This document shows, piece by piece, positions 28,301 to 37,007 of a DNA stretch of 64,000 nucleotides; position 1 is the stretch's first letter, and each line of letters begins with the position of its first letter. The stretch covers positions 186,001-250,000 of the forward strand of contig NZ_BRLB01000003.1 of NCBI RefSeq assembly GCF_027923465.1. The letters are read 5' to 3'. Both the position numbers and the translations under genes were made by a program. This DNA is from Vallitalea longa (GTDB lineage: Bacteria > Bacillota > Clostridia > Lachnospirales > Vallitaleaceae). A model generated the notes under the pieces. It was given only the letters and a program-made list of their open reading frames with translations, searched no databases and was not told the origin of the DNA.

Positions 28301-28422
28301 AATATAAAGTGTTTACTATACCATTTAACTGGAACTTATCTATTGTACCGATTAAGAATAATGTTAGTAAAATAGCTATTGGAAGAGAAGCTATTGATTA
28401 TGTTAATACGGTCATAAATTAA
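25378..28422 (+). CDS. GH2 beta-galactosidase
   Basis: A LacZ-type GH2 enzyme of 1014 residues: jelly-roll sugar-binding domain, two immunoglobulin-like domains, the TIM barrel (about residues 320-620) and the C-terminal beta-galactosidase small-chain domain. The acid/base Glu442 is in WSLGNES and the nucleophile Glu506 in ILCEFAHAMGNG; RTSHYPNNPFFYDICDEFG and DEADLETHGF are also typical. No signal peptide, so it cleaves imported beta-galactosides in the cytoplasm. A TTG start 14 codons upstream is open, but GGAG 8 bases before ATG 25378 and homology favour the latter. It heads an operon with the GH65 gene. Confidence 0.93.
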   Translation: MFQLSNFDWSNNNILYKNRKPSRAHFYPYGDENSALEFDSKLSDRIVDLNGEWDFKWFNSPLKVTNDELNNPSYDEYSKIKVPLNWQYDGYGKFIYTDLWYPFPVDPPNIPSLDNETGIYRRKIMVENHMLDNLSIRFEGVESAFHLYINGQKVGYSQGSRMPSEFDITTYVHEGENDLYVVVYQYSDGTYLEDQDMWWLGGIIRDVYLIIRKKSYISNINLDTDFDIEKSTGILNIKSKIVGENTKLDINIYENDRLIKSIKDAEQNFKMYIDNVKAWNAEEPFLYTVIANLKTAEGITIESIPQKIGFRSLAIIDGNLLLNGTKILMKGVNRHEYSPLNGRAVTYEQTLRELKLIKDNGMNAIRTSHYPNNPFFYDICDEFGIYVIDEADLETHGFEIIKQDTRLCNDEKWLPSYIDRIERVVERDRNHTCVILWSLGNESSYGNNFKKMYEWCKKNEPIRPVHYEGDFKNESIDVSSTMYSSVGSLYELDTQLSPKRPHILCEFAHAMGNGPGSLKEYYTLVEKSNRVQGIFVWEFKDQGVYQKDNKGNERYYFGGEFGEKFHNGNFCMDGLLMADSTPTPGFYEYAKVIENVHVVDFSWDKQYIKVKNRWDFLNLDSFDLVCTIIENDKEMKTKTIKMPVANPHETVYIKIDDDLYISDNEDDVWLDVQFVLNKDLVWAEKGWKAGSERLLINNYRPKKISNLKPAEIIEKENVLSISGKGFNFDISLIDGRIYNYTVNDKLIIDKGPELNFYRAFTDNDIENKKEWNEKHIHSMIMSVYNVNQNSDGDLLELVLKGKFAPKALEWSSFVTITYKVSYDGNININYDGFFSGDKPGHLPKLGSQMKISKEFINILYHGKGPGECYCDSKSNAKDGIYSLTFEEMEFGYLSPQENGNRTDVKWAVLTNDNEEGFAVGTDKSMDFSVRDVEDDNLIKEKYHCDLNREDYLLVNCDMRNSGLGSQSCGPDRMNQYKVFTIPFNWNLSIVPIKNNVSKIAIGREAIDYVNTVIN

Positions 28423-28436
28423 TATAGGAGGCTAAT

Positions 28437-30758
28437 ATGGCATATAAAAACAAGTTTACAAGTGAAATACAGAACATAATATCAGAAGATGAGTGGATTA
28501 TAGAAGAGGATAATTATGATCCTAGAGAAAATCTCGTATATGAAACATTATTTGGATTAGCAAGTGGCTATATGGGAAATAGAGGTAGCCATGAAGAAGG
28601 AGATGTAAGAAGAACTCTTCCAGCAAATTACATTCATGGTATATTTGATAGGTCAGAAGCTTTTCAAAGAGAATTATGTAACACTCCTGATTGGAATAAA
28701 TTGAAAATGTATTATGAGTGTGAACAGATTGGTATTGAGAGTGGTAAAGATGTTAAAGAATATGTAAGAATTCTTGATATGAAAAAAGGTCTTGTAGCTA
28801 AACATTATGTTTCAACTGCTTATGATGGTAGAGAGACAAGGATAGAGATTATTAAATTCCTCAGTAGAAAAAATCCAAGATGTGGAGCTTTTAAGGTATT
28901 TGTCACACCATTAAATTATGAGGGTGTTATAGAATTTGAAAATATAATTGATGGAACAGTAACTAACTTCATAGATTTTCCTAGATTCAGAGTTAAACAT
29001 CTAAGTACAGAACAAGTATGTGAGTTTAGTGATTTCGGTTGTTATCTGGAAAGTAATACGAGAGATGATAAAACCCCTATAGGAACAGGAACTGCTGTTG
29101 AAATTAAAGATAATGATGGTAATGATAGATTGAAAAGCAGGACATTCAAGAAGTTTGGTGAAATAGCTTGTGAGTTTTTGGATGCTGATGTTAAGCAAGG
29201 TGAAACCATAGTTATAGAAAAATATGCTAATATTTGTACTGGTAGAGAATCGGACAATGTAAAAGATACAGTCCTAAATGATCTAGAAACTTTTGTAAAA
29301 AAAGGTTTTGATAATGAGTTGGAAGATCATATAAAAGAATATTATAAATTATGGGATATGGCAGATCTACAGATTACTGGGGATGAAAAAATGCAGAAAG
29401 CATTAAGATTCAATATTTTCCATGTAATGAGTACTCCTAATCCTAATGATCCTTCTACTAATATTGGAGCGAAACTTATTCATGGTGAAGAATATGGAGG
29501 ACATGCTTTTTGGGATACAGAATTATTCATTCTCCCATTTTTCAATTATGTATTTCCAGAAGTAGCTCATAATCTAGTGGAATATAGATATCGTCTTCTT
29601 GATAAAGCAAGAGAAAATGCTAATAAAAATGGATATGAAGGTGCTAAATATCCATGGGAATCAGCTGATACAGGTGATGAGGAATGTCCAGAATGGACAA
29701 TAGAACCAGATGGAACATGTTACAGATGTTATGTAGCAGATTACGAACACCATGTTACAGCTGCTGTTGCATATGGTGCCAATAGATATTATAAGTTCAC
29801 TAAGGATAAAGAATTTTTAGATGGAATGGGTCTTGAATTAATAGTCGAAACTGGAAGATTCTGGGTTTCTAGATTAGAATATAATGAACAAGAGGACAGA
29901 TATGAAATAACTAAAGTAACAGGACCAGATGAATGGCATGAACCAGTAGATAATAATGCTTATACTAATCATTTAGCAAAATGGAATATTAATCAAGCAT
30001 TAAAATATTTGAAGTATTATAAAGAAAATGATAAAGTAATGTATAATAATCTTTTAAATAAAATCAAACTTGACGAAGATGAATTGATAATATGGAAAGA
30101 TAAAGTCGATAAAATCTATATTAAAGATAAAGAAGGACTAATCGAACAGTACGATGGTTACTTTAATCTAGTTGATGCTGAGATTGATGAATGGGATAAA
30201 AATGGTATGCCGATTTTACCAAAATCACTTGAAGCAGTAAAAAAAGAAGATAGATGTATACTTAAGCAAGCTGATGTAGTGATGCTTATGTTTTTAATGG
30301 AATATGATTATGATATTGATACACAGAGAACCAATTTCGAGTATTATGAAAAAAGAACTTTACATCGTTCTTCATTAAGCCCAAGTATTCACTGTTTAAT
30401 GGGTTTACGTGTTGGAGATTATGAAAGAGCGTATGAATATCTTTGTCGTTCAGCATATGTTGATATGACAAACAATCAAGGTAATACACGTGAAGGAATC
30501 CATGCAGCTTCTGCTGGAGGGTCTTGGCAGTGTGTCACACTAGGTTACTGCGGGATGTCTGTTGATAATAACGGTACTTTAGTGTTTAATCCTAAGTTGC
30601 CGGATAACTGGGAAAAAGTTAGTTATTCTATCAATTGGAGAGGTAGTATTCTCAGAATTTTAATTACGCAAGATGACGTAATAATAAATTCAGATAACTG
30701 TAATGGTTCTTTCAAATATATAGTTGATGGTGAAGAACGTATTTATGGAGGAGCATAA
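28437..30758 (+). CDS. GH65 disaccharide phosphorylase
   Basis: A 773-residue glycoside hydrolase family 65 protein with the N-terminal beta-sandwich, (alpha/alpha)6 barrel and C-terminal domain. The catalytic Glu499 is in GPDEWHEPVDNNAYTN. The phosphate-binding loop HRSSLSPSIH is present, which argues for a phosphorylase rather than a hydrolase. Family members act on maltose, trehalose, kojibiose, nigerose or alpha-glucosyl-rhamnose; the sequence does not let me choose. It starts 14 bases after the GH2 gene with TAGGAGG. It would release beta-glucose 1-phosphate from an imported alpha-glucoside in the cytoplasm. Confidence 0.9.
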   Translation: MAYKNKFTSEIQNIISEDEWIIEEDNYDPRENLVYETLFGLASGYMGNRGSHEEGDVRRTLPANYIHGIFDRSEAFQRELCNTPDWNKLKMYYECEQIGIESGKDVKEYVRILDMKKGLVAKHYVSTAYDGRETRIEIIKFLSRKNPRCGAFKVFVTPLNYEGVIEFENIIDGTVTNFIDFPRFRVKHLSTEQVCEFSDFGCYLESNTRDDKTPIGTGTAVEIKDNDGNDRLKSRTFKKFGEIACEFLDADVKQGETIVIEKYANICTGRESDNVKDTVLNDLETFVKKGFDNELEDHIKEYYKLWDMADLQITGDEKMQKALRFNIFHVMSTPNPNDPSTNIGAKLIHGEEYGGHAFWDTELFILPFFNYVFPEVAHNLVEYRYRLLDKARENANKNGYEGAKYPWESADTGDEECPEWTIEPDGTCYRCYVADYEHHVTAAVAYGANRYYKFTKDKEFLDGMGLELIVETGRFWVSRLEYNEQEDRYEITKVTGPDEWHEPVDNNAYTNHLAKWNINQALKYLKYYKENDKVMYNNLLNKIKLDEDELIIWKDKVDKIYIKDKEGLIEQYDGYFNLVDAEIDEWDKNGMPILPKSLEAVKKEDRCILKQADVVMLMFLMEYDYDIDTQRTNFEYYEKRTLHRSSLSPSIHCLMGLRVGDYERAYEYLCRSAYVDMTNNQGNTREGIHAASAGGSWQCVTLGYCGMSVDNNGTLVFNPKLPDNWEKVSYSINWRGSILRILITQDDVIINSDNCNGSFKYIVDGEERIYGGA

Positions 30759-30759
30759 A

Positions 30760-31656
30760 ATGAAAAACAAAATAGAATTAAAAGCTGATATACAACTTGT
30801 CGTTGTTGCAATCATATGGGGTAGCGGTTTTATAGCAACAGAATATGCTATTCAAGCAAATATGAGTGTATCATTGATTATGGTTATGCGTTTTAGTGTA
30901 GCAGCTTTGATTTTGATATTAACATCTATTAAACAATTGAAATTGATAAAAGGTAAAGAATTAAAGCATGGTATTATAGCTGGTTGTATACTATTTCTAG
31001 CATTTTATGCGCAGACTATAGGGCAGTCTCAAACAACTGTTTCTAATAGTGCATTTATTACTGCTACTAATGTAATTATGGTTCCATTTATTGTATGGAT
31101 AATGACAAGAAAACGTCCTCCAGCGAAATCATTTATATTGGCTGTAGTTACTTTATTGGGAGTAGGAATTTTAACGATTTCACCTAAGAATGGATTATCT
31201 TCATTTAATTTTGGTGATTTAATGATTTTTGTGTGTGCTGTTGGTTTTGCATTACATATTGCTTATTTGGAAATTGCCGTAAAAAGTAGCAGTGCTAAGA
31301 TAATTACATTAATTCAAATAACGACAGCTGCCATTTTATCAAGTATCGTATTAGTAATATTTGATTTGGATTCTTTTTATACAGTTAATTGGGAAAGTGC
31401 TTTACCTGCTGTTTTATATCTTGGTATTTTCAGTACTTGCATATGTTATTTTATGCAGACATCAGCTCAGAAGCATACTACTGCATCCAAAACAGGTATC
31501 ATACTTTCCATGGAAGGTTTCTTTGGAACTTTATTTTCAGTAATTTTATCGCTAGAGCCATTAACTGCTAAAATTATAGTAGGTGGAGCTATTATACTAA
31601 GTGCTGTTATTCTTACTGAAGTGGATATAAAATCAAAACATAAGAATAAGGTATAA
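30760..31656 (+). CDS. EamA/DMT-family transporter
   Basis: A 298-residue protein with ten predicted membrane segments in two EamA repeats (ADIQLVVVAIIWGSGFIATEYAI opens the first, LMIFVCAVGFALHIAYLEIAV the second). Drug/metabolite transporters of this type export amino acids, nucleosides or other metabolites. A longer reading from 30724 would overlap the GH65 gene; GGAGG eight bases before ATG 30760 fixes the start one base after the GH65 stop. Being in this operon suggests export of a sugar-related metabolite, but no substrate can be assigned. Confidence 0.87.
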   Translation: MKNKIELKADIQLVVVAIIWGSGFIATEYAIQANMSVSLIMVMRFSVAALILILTSIKQLKLIKGKELKHGIIAGCILFLAFYAQTIGQSQTTVSNSAFITATNVIMVPFIVWIMTRKRPPAKSFILAVVTLLGVGILTISPKNGLSSFNFGDLMIFVCAVGFALHIAYLEIAVKSSSAKIITLIQITTAAILSSIVLVIFDLDSFYTVNWESALPAVLYLGIFSTCICYFMQTSAQKHTTASKTGIILSMEGFFGTLFSVILSLEPLTAKIIVGGAIILSAVILTEVDIKSKHKNKV

Positions 31657-31676
31657 AATATCTTCCTTATTCTTAT
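31641..31676 (+). terminator. Hairpin at the end of the EamA gene
   Basis: TAAGAATAAGG pairs with CCTTATTCTTA around a 13-base loop; it overlaps the EamA stop codon. The downstream tail is T-rich but interrupted. TATAAT at 31688 shortly after could be the -10 of the araC-type gene. Confidence 0.65.
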
Positions 31677-31723
31677 AATATTTATGTTATAATGTAATAG
31701 ACTAAAACTGACTAGGTGATATT

Positions 31724-32644
31724 ATGCATAAACAAAGAATACATTCATTTGATGAATTATGTCCATTCATACGTGAAGTAGGATTACAACATCAAGATTC
31801 TTGGAGACACAAGTCTAGAAAAATATACGATCATCAATTTTTATATTGTTTTAAAGGAACAGCTAATGTAAAAATATTAGATAGGTATTACAAAATTAAA
31901 AGAGGTGATTTGATTCTTATACAACCTAATACATCTCATGAATTTTGGGTTGATGAGGATTTATTAGGAGAATTATATTGGTTTCATTGTGATTTCTTCT
32001 ATTATAACGATAAAGAATGGCATTATGATTTTTATAATGATGCAGAAAAGTATGTTACACTTTTTGGTGAAATCCTTAAATATACGGAACATATGAGAGA
32101 AAATCCAGTTTTTGAAGATGGATATATGCTACCGGAGTATATGAGATTCAATAATCCTGACGAAGTTGAATATTTGTTCAGAAGAATATATAATGCATAT
32201 ATTAAACAAGATGATTACTGGCAGATATCTGCAAAGATTTATTTCTTAGAGATTCTTAGACATGTAATTAAACAAACCAATAACAAAAAAGAAAACGGAA
32301 ACAAAAAACTATATGTCGTTAACCAGATAAAAGCATATATAGCAAGGAATTATTACAAAAAATTATCTGTTGGTGATATTTGCAGAGATACAGGACTGAA
32401 TTCAGAGTATGCCAGTAGAATATTCAAACAGCTTCAAGGGGAAAAGTTAGTAGAATATTTGAACAAATATAGAATAGCTCAAGCTAAAAAATTATTTTTG
32501 GAAATGGACCTGAATGTTGCTGATATAGCAGATATGGTAGGTTTCAATAATGAAAATTATTTTTGCAGTGTGTTTAAGAAATATGAAGGCAAAACACCTG
32601 TGAAGGCTAGAGAAGATTTATTGGAGCTATATTATTCTTTATAA
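31724..32644 (+). CDS. AraC-family transcriptional regulator (glycan cluster)
   Basis: A 306-residue regulator. Residues 15-100 form a cupin-like ligand-binding domain (YCFKGTANVKILDRYYKIKRGDLILIQPNTSHEFW), and residues 205-300 carry the two helix-turn-helices of AraC (LSVGDICRDTGLNSEYASRIFKQLQGEKLVEYLNKYRIAQAKKL, then VADIADMVGFNNENYFCSVFKKYEGKTP). It is the only regulator in the 18-32 kb cluster and is a candidate to bind the conserved box found before three of its promoters (inference). TAGGTGAT precedes ATG. Confidence 0.9.
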   Translation: MHKQRIHSFDELCPFIREVGLQHQDSWRHKSRKIYDHQFLYCFKGTANVKILDRYYKIKRGDLILIQPNTSHEFWVDEDLLGELYWFHCDFFYYNDKEWHYDFYNDAEKYVTLFGEILKYTEHMRENPVFEDGYMLPEYMRFNNPDEVEYLFRRIYNAYIKQDDYWQISAKIYFLEILRHVIKQTNNKKENGNKKLYVVNQIKAYIARNYYKKLSVGDICRDTGLNSEYASRIFKQLQGEKLVEYLNKYRIAQAKKLFLEMDLNVADIADMVGFNNENYFCSVFKKYEGKTPVKAREDLLELYYSL

Positions 32645-32717
32645 TCATAAAATCTTTTACAAAGAATAGTTTTTTATTCTAGTTTTGCGAGCTCAAATAA
32701 ATAAACGATATAACCAA

Positions 32718-32760
32718 AACTCTTTAATTATTAATTAATTAAGGAGTTTTTTATTGTGTT
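32718..32760 (+). terminator. Terminator after the AraC regulator
   Basis: AACTCTTTAATTATT pairs with AATTAATTAAGGAGTT and ends in a TTTTTT tail. No gene is seen between here and the promoter at 32947; the 377-base gap holds only this hairpin and that promoter. Confidence 0.85.
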
Positions 32761-32946
32761 AAAAAAGTTTTATGAGTACTTCACTTGAAGTTTTTGTTAG
32801 ATATAGTTGGTAATATACTGCAAACAACTAGACTATTTGTTAAAAATATACATAATACTATGTCCAGTAAAATATATTATAGTAATAAAATAATTTACAT
32901 TAACTTACTTAAAAAAACATTTTTTTTTACACAATATTTAGACAAC

Positions 32947-32975
32947 TTGTTGCTGATTATATTTTTTCATAATAT
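32947..32975 (+). promoter_or_regulatory. Sigma-A type promoter of the DUF3798 operon
   Basis: TTGTTG at 32947-32952, a 17-base spacer, and TAATAT at 32970-32975. The start codon of the lipoprotein follows 46 bases later behind GGGAGG. Confidence 0.6.
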
Positions 32976-33021
32976 TGATAGTGTAATTATTAATTAAGTA
33001 AAAGATTGTGGGAGGTATTTT

Positions 33022-34182
33022 ATGAAATCAGTAAGGAGATTATTTTCGATTTTTCTTGTTGTATCTATATGCATTTCATTATTTGCTGGATGTGACAAGA
33101 AATCTACAGGTGACTGGAAGATAGGTATCATCACAGGTACTGTATCTCAAAATGAGGAAGAATACAGAGCAGCACAGACAACTAAGCAAAAGTTTATTGA
33201 TGAATATGGTGAAGATAAGGTTATTCTTCAGACTTACCCAGAGAAATTTATGGATGAGCAAGAAACAGTTATAGCTAATATAGCTGGTATTGCTGCTGAT
33301 CCAAAAGTGAAAGCACTTGTTGTATGCCAAGGAGTTCCAGGTACATCGGCTGCAATAGATAAAGTTCTAGAGACAAGAGATGATCTATTAATTATTGTTG
33401 GTACATCAGGAGAAGATCCTAATATGATAGCAGATAGAGCAGATGTTTGTTTCCAAATGGATGAACTGGGAATGGGTACAGCAGTTATTGATCAAGCAAA
33501 AAAACAAGGTGCAGAAACATTTGTACATTATTCTTTCCCAAGACATATGTCTTATGCTTTACTTGCAGCAAGAAGAGATCTATTCAAAGAAAATTGTGAG
33601 AAATATGGTATAAAATTCGTTGATGCTACTGCTCCAGATCCAACAGGAGATGCGGGTCCTTCGGGTGCACAACAATTCATTATTGAAGACGTACCTAAAA
33701 AAGTTCAACAATATGGAGAAGATACAGCATTTTTCTCAACTAACTGTGCTATGCAGCCACCACTTATCAAATCAGTATTTCAGCAACATGCTATTTATCC
33801 ACAACCATGTTGTCCATCACCATATCATGGATTTCCTGCAGCTCTAGAAATAGAAATACCAGAAGACAAAAAAGGTGACACAGGTTATGTTATAGATGAA
33901 ATAAGAAGAATCAATGCGGAAAATGATATGACAGGTAGAATGTCCACATGGCCTGTTCCAGTAAATATGATGTTTATTGAAGCAGGGGCGCAATATGCGA
34001 AACAATGGATAGAGGGTAAGTTCAAAGAAAAAATTAATGAAGAAAAAATAAAAGAATGCTTTACTGATTATGCCAAGACAGATGATGGTGAGGAAATTGC
34101 TATTAATATATCACTATTAGAGGAAAATGGTAAACAATTTGATAATTATTTCTTAGTTTTAATTGATTTTATAGATCTATAG
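33022..34182 (+). CDS. DUF3798 family binding lipoprotein
   Basis: A 386-residue lipoprotein (lipobox Cys24 in SLFAGC) matching the DUF3798 family: WKIGIITGTVSQNEEEYRAA, VKALVVCQGVPGT, GTSGEDPNMIADRADVCFQMDELG and ADATAPDPTGDAGPSGAQQFI-like blocks. The fold resembles type I periplasmic binding proteins. It is followed by a duplicated ABC ATPase and two permeases, so it should be the ligand-capturing component of that importer. No substrate is known for the family to me. Seven residues around CAMQPPLIK and PQPCCPSPY are unusually Cys/Pro-rich. Confidence 0.85.
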   Translation: MKSVRRLFSIFLVVSICISLFAGCDKKSTGDWKIGIITGTVSQNEEEYRAAQTTKQKFIDEYGEDKVILQTYPEKFMDEQETVIANIAGIAADPKVKALVVCQGVPGTSAAIDKVLETRDDLLIIVGTSGEDPNMIADRADVCFQMDELGMGTAVIDQAKKQGAETFVHYSFPRHMSYALLAARRDLFKENCEKYGIKFVDATAPDPTGDAGPSGAQQFIIEDVPKKVQQYGEDTAFFSTNCAMQPPLIKSVFQQHAIYPQPCCPSPYHGFPAALEIEIPEDKKGDTGYVIDEIRRINAENDMTGRMSTWPVPVNMMFIEAGAQYAKQWIEGKFKEKINEEKIKECFTDYAKTDDGEEIAINISLLEENGKQFDNYFLVLIDFIDL

Positions 34183-34200
34183 GTTTAAATATCATATAAG

Positions 34201-34284
34201 TAAGGGACTGTCTATAATACATTTTTTATGGTGGATAGATTGATTGATATATTATTAGGAAATGTATTATTAGGCAGTCCCTTA
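34201..34284 (+). terminator. Long hairpin between the lipoprotein and ATPase genes
   Basis: TAAGGGACTG pairs with CAGTCCCTTA, and inner TAATACATTT pairs with AAATGTATTA. It probably limits transcription into the ATPase and permease genes so the lipoprotein is in excess. Its arm sequence is related to hairpins at 38762 and 52575. Confidence 0.75.
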
Positions 34285-34371
34285 TTATGATACTGGCAAT
34301 ATGTTCATTAAACATTTTGATTAATGAATAGTATATGAAATTAACTATGCACTATGATGAGGAGGAGATTC

Positions 34372-35970
34372 ATGGAATATAATTATTTACTTGAAATGAA
34401 TAATATTAACAAAAGTTATTCTGGGAATCAGGTTCTAAAGGATATAGAATTAAAAGTCAAACCAGGAGAAATTCACTGCTTAGTTGGTGAAAACGGTGCG
34501 GGGAAGTCAACCTTAATGAACATACTGTTTGGTATGGGAGTTATCCATAATACAGGAGGTTTTGAAGGAGAAGTTTATTTCGAAGGAGAAAAGGTTAATG
34601 TAAAATCCCCCAAAGAAGCAATGAAGTTAGGAATTGGTATGGTGCATCAAGAGTTTATGTTAATACCTGATTTCACTATTAGTGAAAATATAAAATTGAA
34701 TAGAGAGATATTAAAGAATAATTTGGTCAGCAGAGTCTTAGGTGAAAAATTGAAAACTGTTGATTTTGATTCAATGAATAGAGATGCCAGAAAAGCATTA
34801 GACAAGTTGGAAATGAATATTGATGAATGGACAAAAGTAGCAGGATTACCTATAGGATATATGCAGTTTATAGAAATTGCCAGAGAGATAGATAAATTAA
34901 ATGTTAAATTACTGGTTTTTGATGAACCTACAGCTGTTTTGGCTGAAAGTGAAGCTAATAATCTTTTGAGAGCAATGAGGAGAATTGCTGATACAGGTAT
35001 CGCTATTTTATTTATTACACATAGACTTGATGAAGTAATAGAAATCGCTGATAATGTCACTATTTTACGTGATGGGGTAAGGGTATGTAATAAAAGAGCA
35101 GAAGAAACTGATGTAGTAGAATTAGCAGAACTGATGGTAGGGAGAAAAATCAATATACAGAATAAAGAAGAAATACAAGATGGGGCAAAAGAAGTTATTC
35201 TAGATATAAAAGATCTGTATGTCGATATGCCTGGTGAACAAGTAAAAGGTATTGATCTTCAAGTACATAAAGGTGAGATATTAGGAATAGGTGGACTTGC
35301 AGGTCAAGGTAAAATAGGTATCGCTAACGGAATAATGGGGTTATATCCATCAATAGGTAAAATTATATATAAAGGTAAAGAATTACTATTGAATGATACC
35401 AAAAGCGTATTGGAAAAAGATTTTGCATTTGTATCAGAAAATAGAAAAGATGTAGGTCTAATATTAGATGAATCTATAGAATTCAATACTATTTTTACTG
35501 CGTTAAATATAAGAGATGAATTTTTACTTGATCTTATACTATTTAAATTAAGAAATAGTATTAAAATAAAGAAATATACAATGCAAAAAATTAAAGAATT
35601 GGATATTAGGTGTACAAGTAGTAGACAGCATGTGGGAAGGTTAAGCGGTGGTAATCAGCAAAAAGTATGTATTGCTAGAGCTCTTGCGCAAGAACCTGAT
35701 GTATTATTTGTCTCAGAACCCACAAGAGGTATTGATATAGGGGCTAAGAAATTAATATTGGATTTATTGTTAAGGTTAAATAAAGAGTTGGGAATGACAA
35801 TCATAATGACTTCGTCTGAATTATCAGAAATTAGAAGTGTAGCTGATAGGATAGCAATTATTAGTAAGGGAAAATTAGCAGGAATTCTCAAACCTTCAGA
35901 TTCTAATAAGAAATTCGGATTATTAATGTCTGGAATTGAGCTTAGAATTGCAGAAGGGGAGGTGGAGTAA
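34372..35970 (+). CDS. ABC transporter ATPase, two nucleotide-binding domains
   Basis: A 532-residue fused ATPase of the RbsA/YufO type. Domain 1 has Walker A GENGAGKST and Walker B LLVFDEPTA but lacks a standard signature (LPIGYMQFIEIARE). Domain 2 lacks a true Walker A (GLAGQGKIG), has a good signature LSGGNQQKV, and its Walker B reads VSEPTRGID with Ser in place of the usual Asp, as in nucleoside-type members. Each half therefore completes the other. ATG 34372 follows GAGGAGG; an upstream ATG at 34354 lacks a site. It energises the two permeases encoded next. Confidence 0.9.
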   Translation: MEYNYLLEMNNINKSYSGNQVLKDIELKVKPGEIHCLVGENGAGKSTLMNILFGMGVIHNTGGFEGEVYFEGEKVNVKSPKEAMKLGIGMVHQEFMLIPDFTISENIKLNREILKNNLVSRVLGEKLKTVDFDSMNRDARKALDKLEMNIDEWTKVAGLPIGYMQFIEIAREIDKLNVKLLVFDEPTAVLAESEANNLLRAMRRIADTGIAILFITHRLDEVIEIADNVTILRDGVRVCNKRAEETDVVELAELMVGRKINIQNKEEIQDGAKEVILDIKDLYVDMPGEQVKGIDLQVHKGEILGIGGLAGQGKIGIANGIMGLYPSIGKIIYKGKELLLNDTKSVLEKDFAFVSENRKDVGLILDESIEFNTIFTALNIRDEFLLDLILFKLRNSIKIKKYTMQKIKELDIRCTSSRQHVGRLSGGNQQKVCIARALAQEPDVLFVSEPTRGIDIGAKKLILDLLLRLNKELGMTIIMTSSELSEIRSVADRIAIISKGKLAGILKPSDSNKKFGLLMSGIELRIAEGEVE

Positions 35971-37007
35971 TGAAGGTATATATTGATAAAATTGGAATAC
36001 CAAGATTAATCATAGCAATTTTATTTATTGTTGTTTTAGTAACAGCTAATTTTCAGGGCCTACCCATGAATATGTTACTTTCTGATGTAGTAAAGAGATT
36101 TGGTATGTATGGAATACTAGTTTTGGCTATGGTTCCATCAATTCAATCCGGAGTTGGTCCTAATTTTGCTTTACCTATTGGAATACTCTGCGGTCTAGTG
36201 GGAGCGGTTATAAGTATTGAATATGGATTTGTTGGATTCCCTGGTTTATTTATGGCTATGGTTTTTTCTTTACCCCTAGCACTATTAATAGGATATCTAT
36301 ATGGAAAATTGCTTAATGCAGTAAAAGGTTCTGAAATGACAATAGCAACATATACAGGATTTTCTATGGTGCAATTTATGTGTATAGCGTGGATAGTTTT
36401 ACCTTTCAGAAGTACCAAAATGGTTTGGCCCATTGGGAAAGGATTAAGGAATGTTTTTACCATTGAAAAGACTTTTGGTAATGTATTAAATAACCTTTGG
36501 CACTTTGATATCTATGGTGTACATATTCCTACAGGGTTGATCTTACTATTTCTATTTACCTGTTTTTTAGTATTTTTATATACTAAAAGTAAAACGGGTA
36601 CAGTTATTCTTGCTGCTGGTATGAATCCAGAATTCGCAAAGGCGTCGGGAGTGAATATTAATAGAGGAAGAATTATCGCCAATATGGTATCTACAGTTCT
36701 TGGTGCCATAGGTATAATTGTATATTCTTCCAGCTATGGATTTGTACAATTATATGGAGCACCATTATATATGGCATTTCCTGCTGTAGCAGCTATATTG
36801 ATTGGAGGAGCTACTGCAAAAAGAGCTAAGATTTCTCATGTTATTATTGGAGTATTGTTGTTCCAGGGATTATTAGCAAGTTCAATGCCTGTGGCTAATG
36901 AACTTTTCCCAGAAGGTAATATTTCAGAAATGGCTAGAATGGTAATACAGAACGGGATAATCTTATATGCGTTAACTAAAGTGAAAGGAGGTAAATATGT
37001 TGACTAA
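35970..37007 (+). CDS. ABC permease (BPD_transp_2 family), first
   Basis: A 345-residue membrane protein of the branched-chain/ribose permease family, with about eight to nine hydrophobic segments and the conserved cytoplasmic loop GMNPEFAKASGVNINRGRIIANMVSTVLGAIG, followed by IGGATAKRAKISHVIIG. ATG overlaps the ATPase stop (TAATG). It forms the channel with the next gene. Confidence 0.9.
   Translation: MKVYIDKIGIPRLIIAILFIVVLVTANFQGLPMNMLLSDVVKRFGMYGILVLAMVPSIQSGVGPNFALPIGILCGLVGAVISIEYGFVGFPGLFMAMVFSLPLALLIGYLYGKLLNAVKGSEMTIATYTGFSMVQFMCIAWIVLPFRSTKMVWPIGKGLRNVFTIEKTFGNVLNNLWHFDIYGVHIPTGLILLFLFTCFLVFLYTKSKTGTVILAAGMNPEFAKASGVNINRGRIIANMVSTVLGAIGIIVYSSSYGFVQLYGAPLYMAFPAVAAILIGGATAKRAKISHVIIGVLLFQGLLASSMPVANELFPEGNISEMARMVIQNGIILYALTKVKGGKYVD

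Noticed and set aside
32785-32997. 70-residue plus-strand ORF in the gap before the DUF3798 gene
   Set aside because: It runs over the predicted promoter at 32947-32975, has no ribosome site, and its composition is that of A+T-rich noncoding DNA.
34647-35153. 168-residue minus-strand ORF inside the duplicated ATPase gene
   Set aside because: Complement of conserved ATPase codons, low-complexity Ser/Ile composition, no ribosome site.
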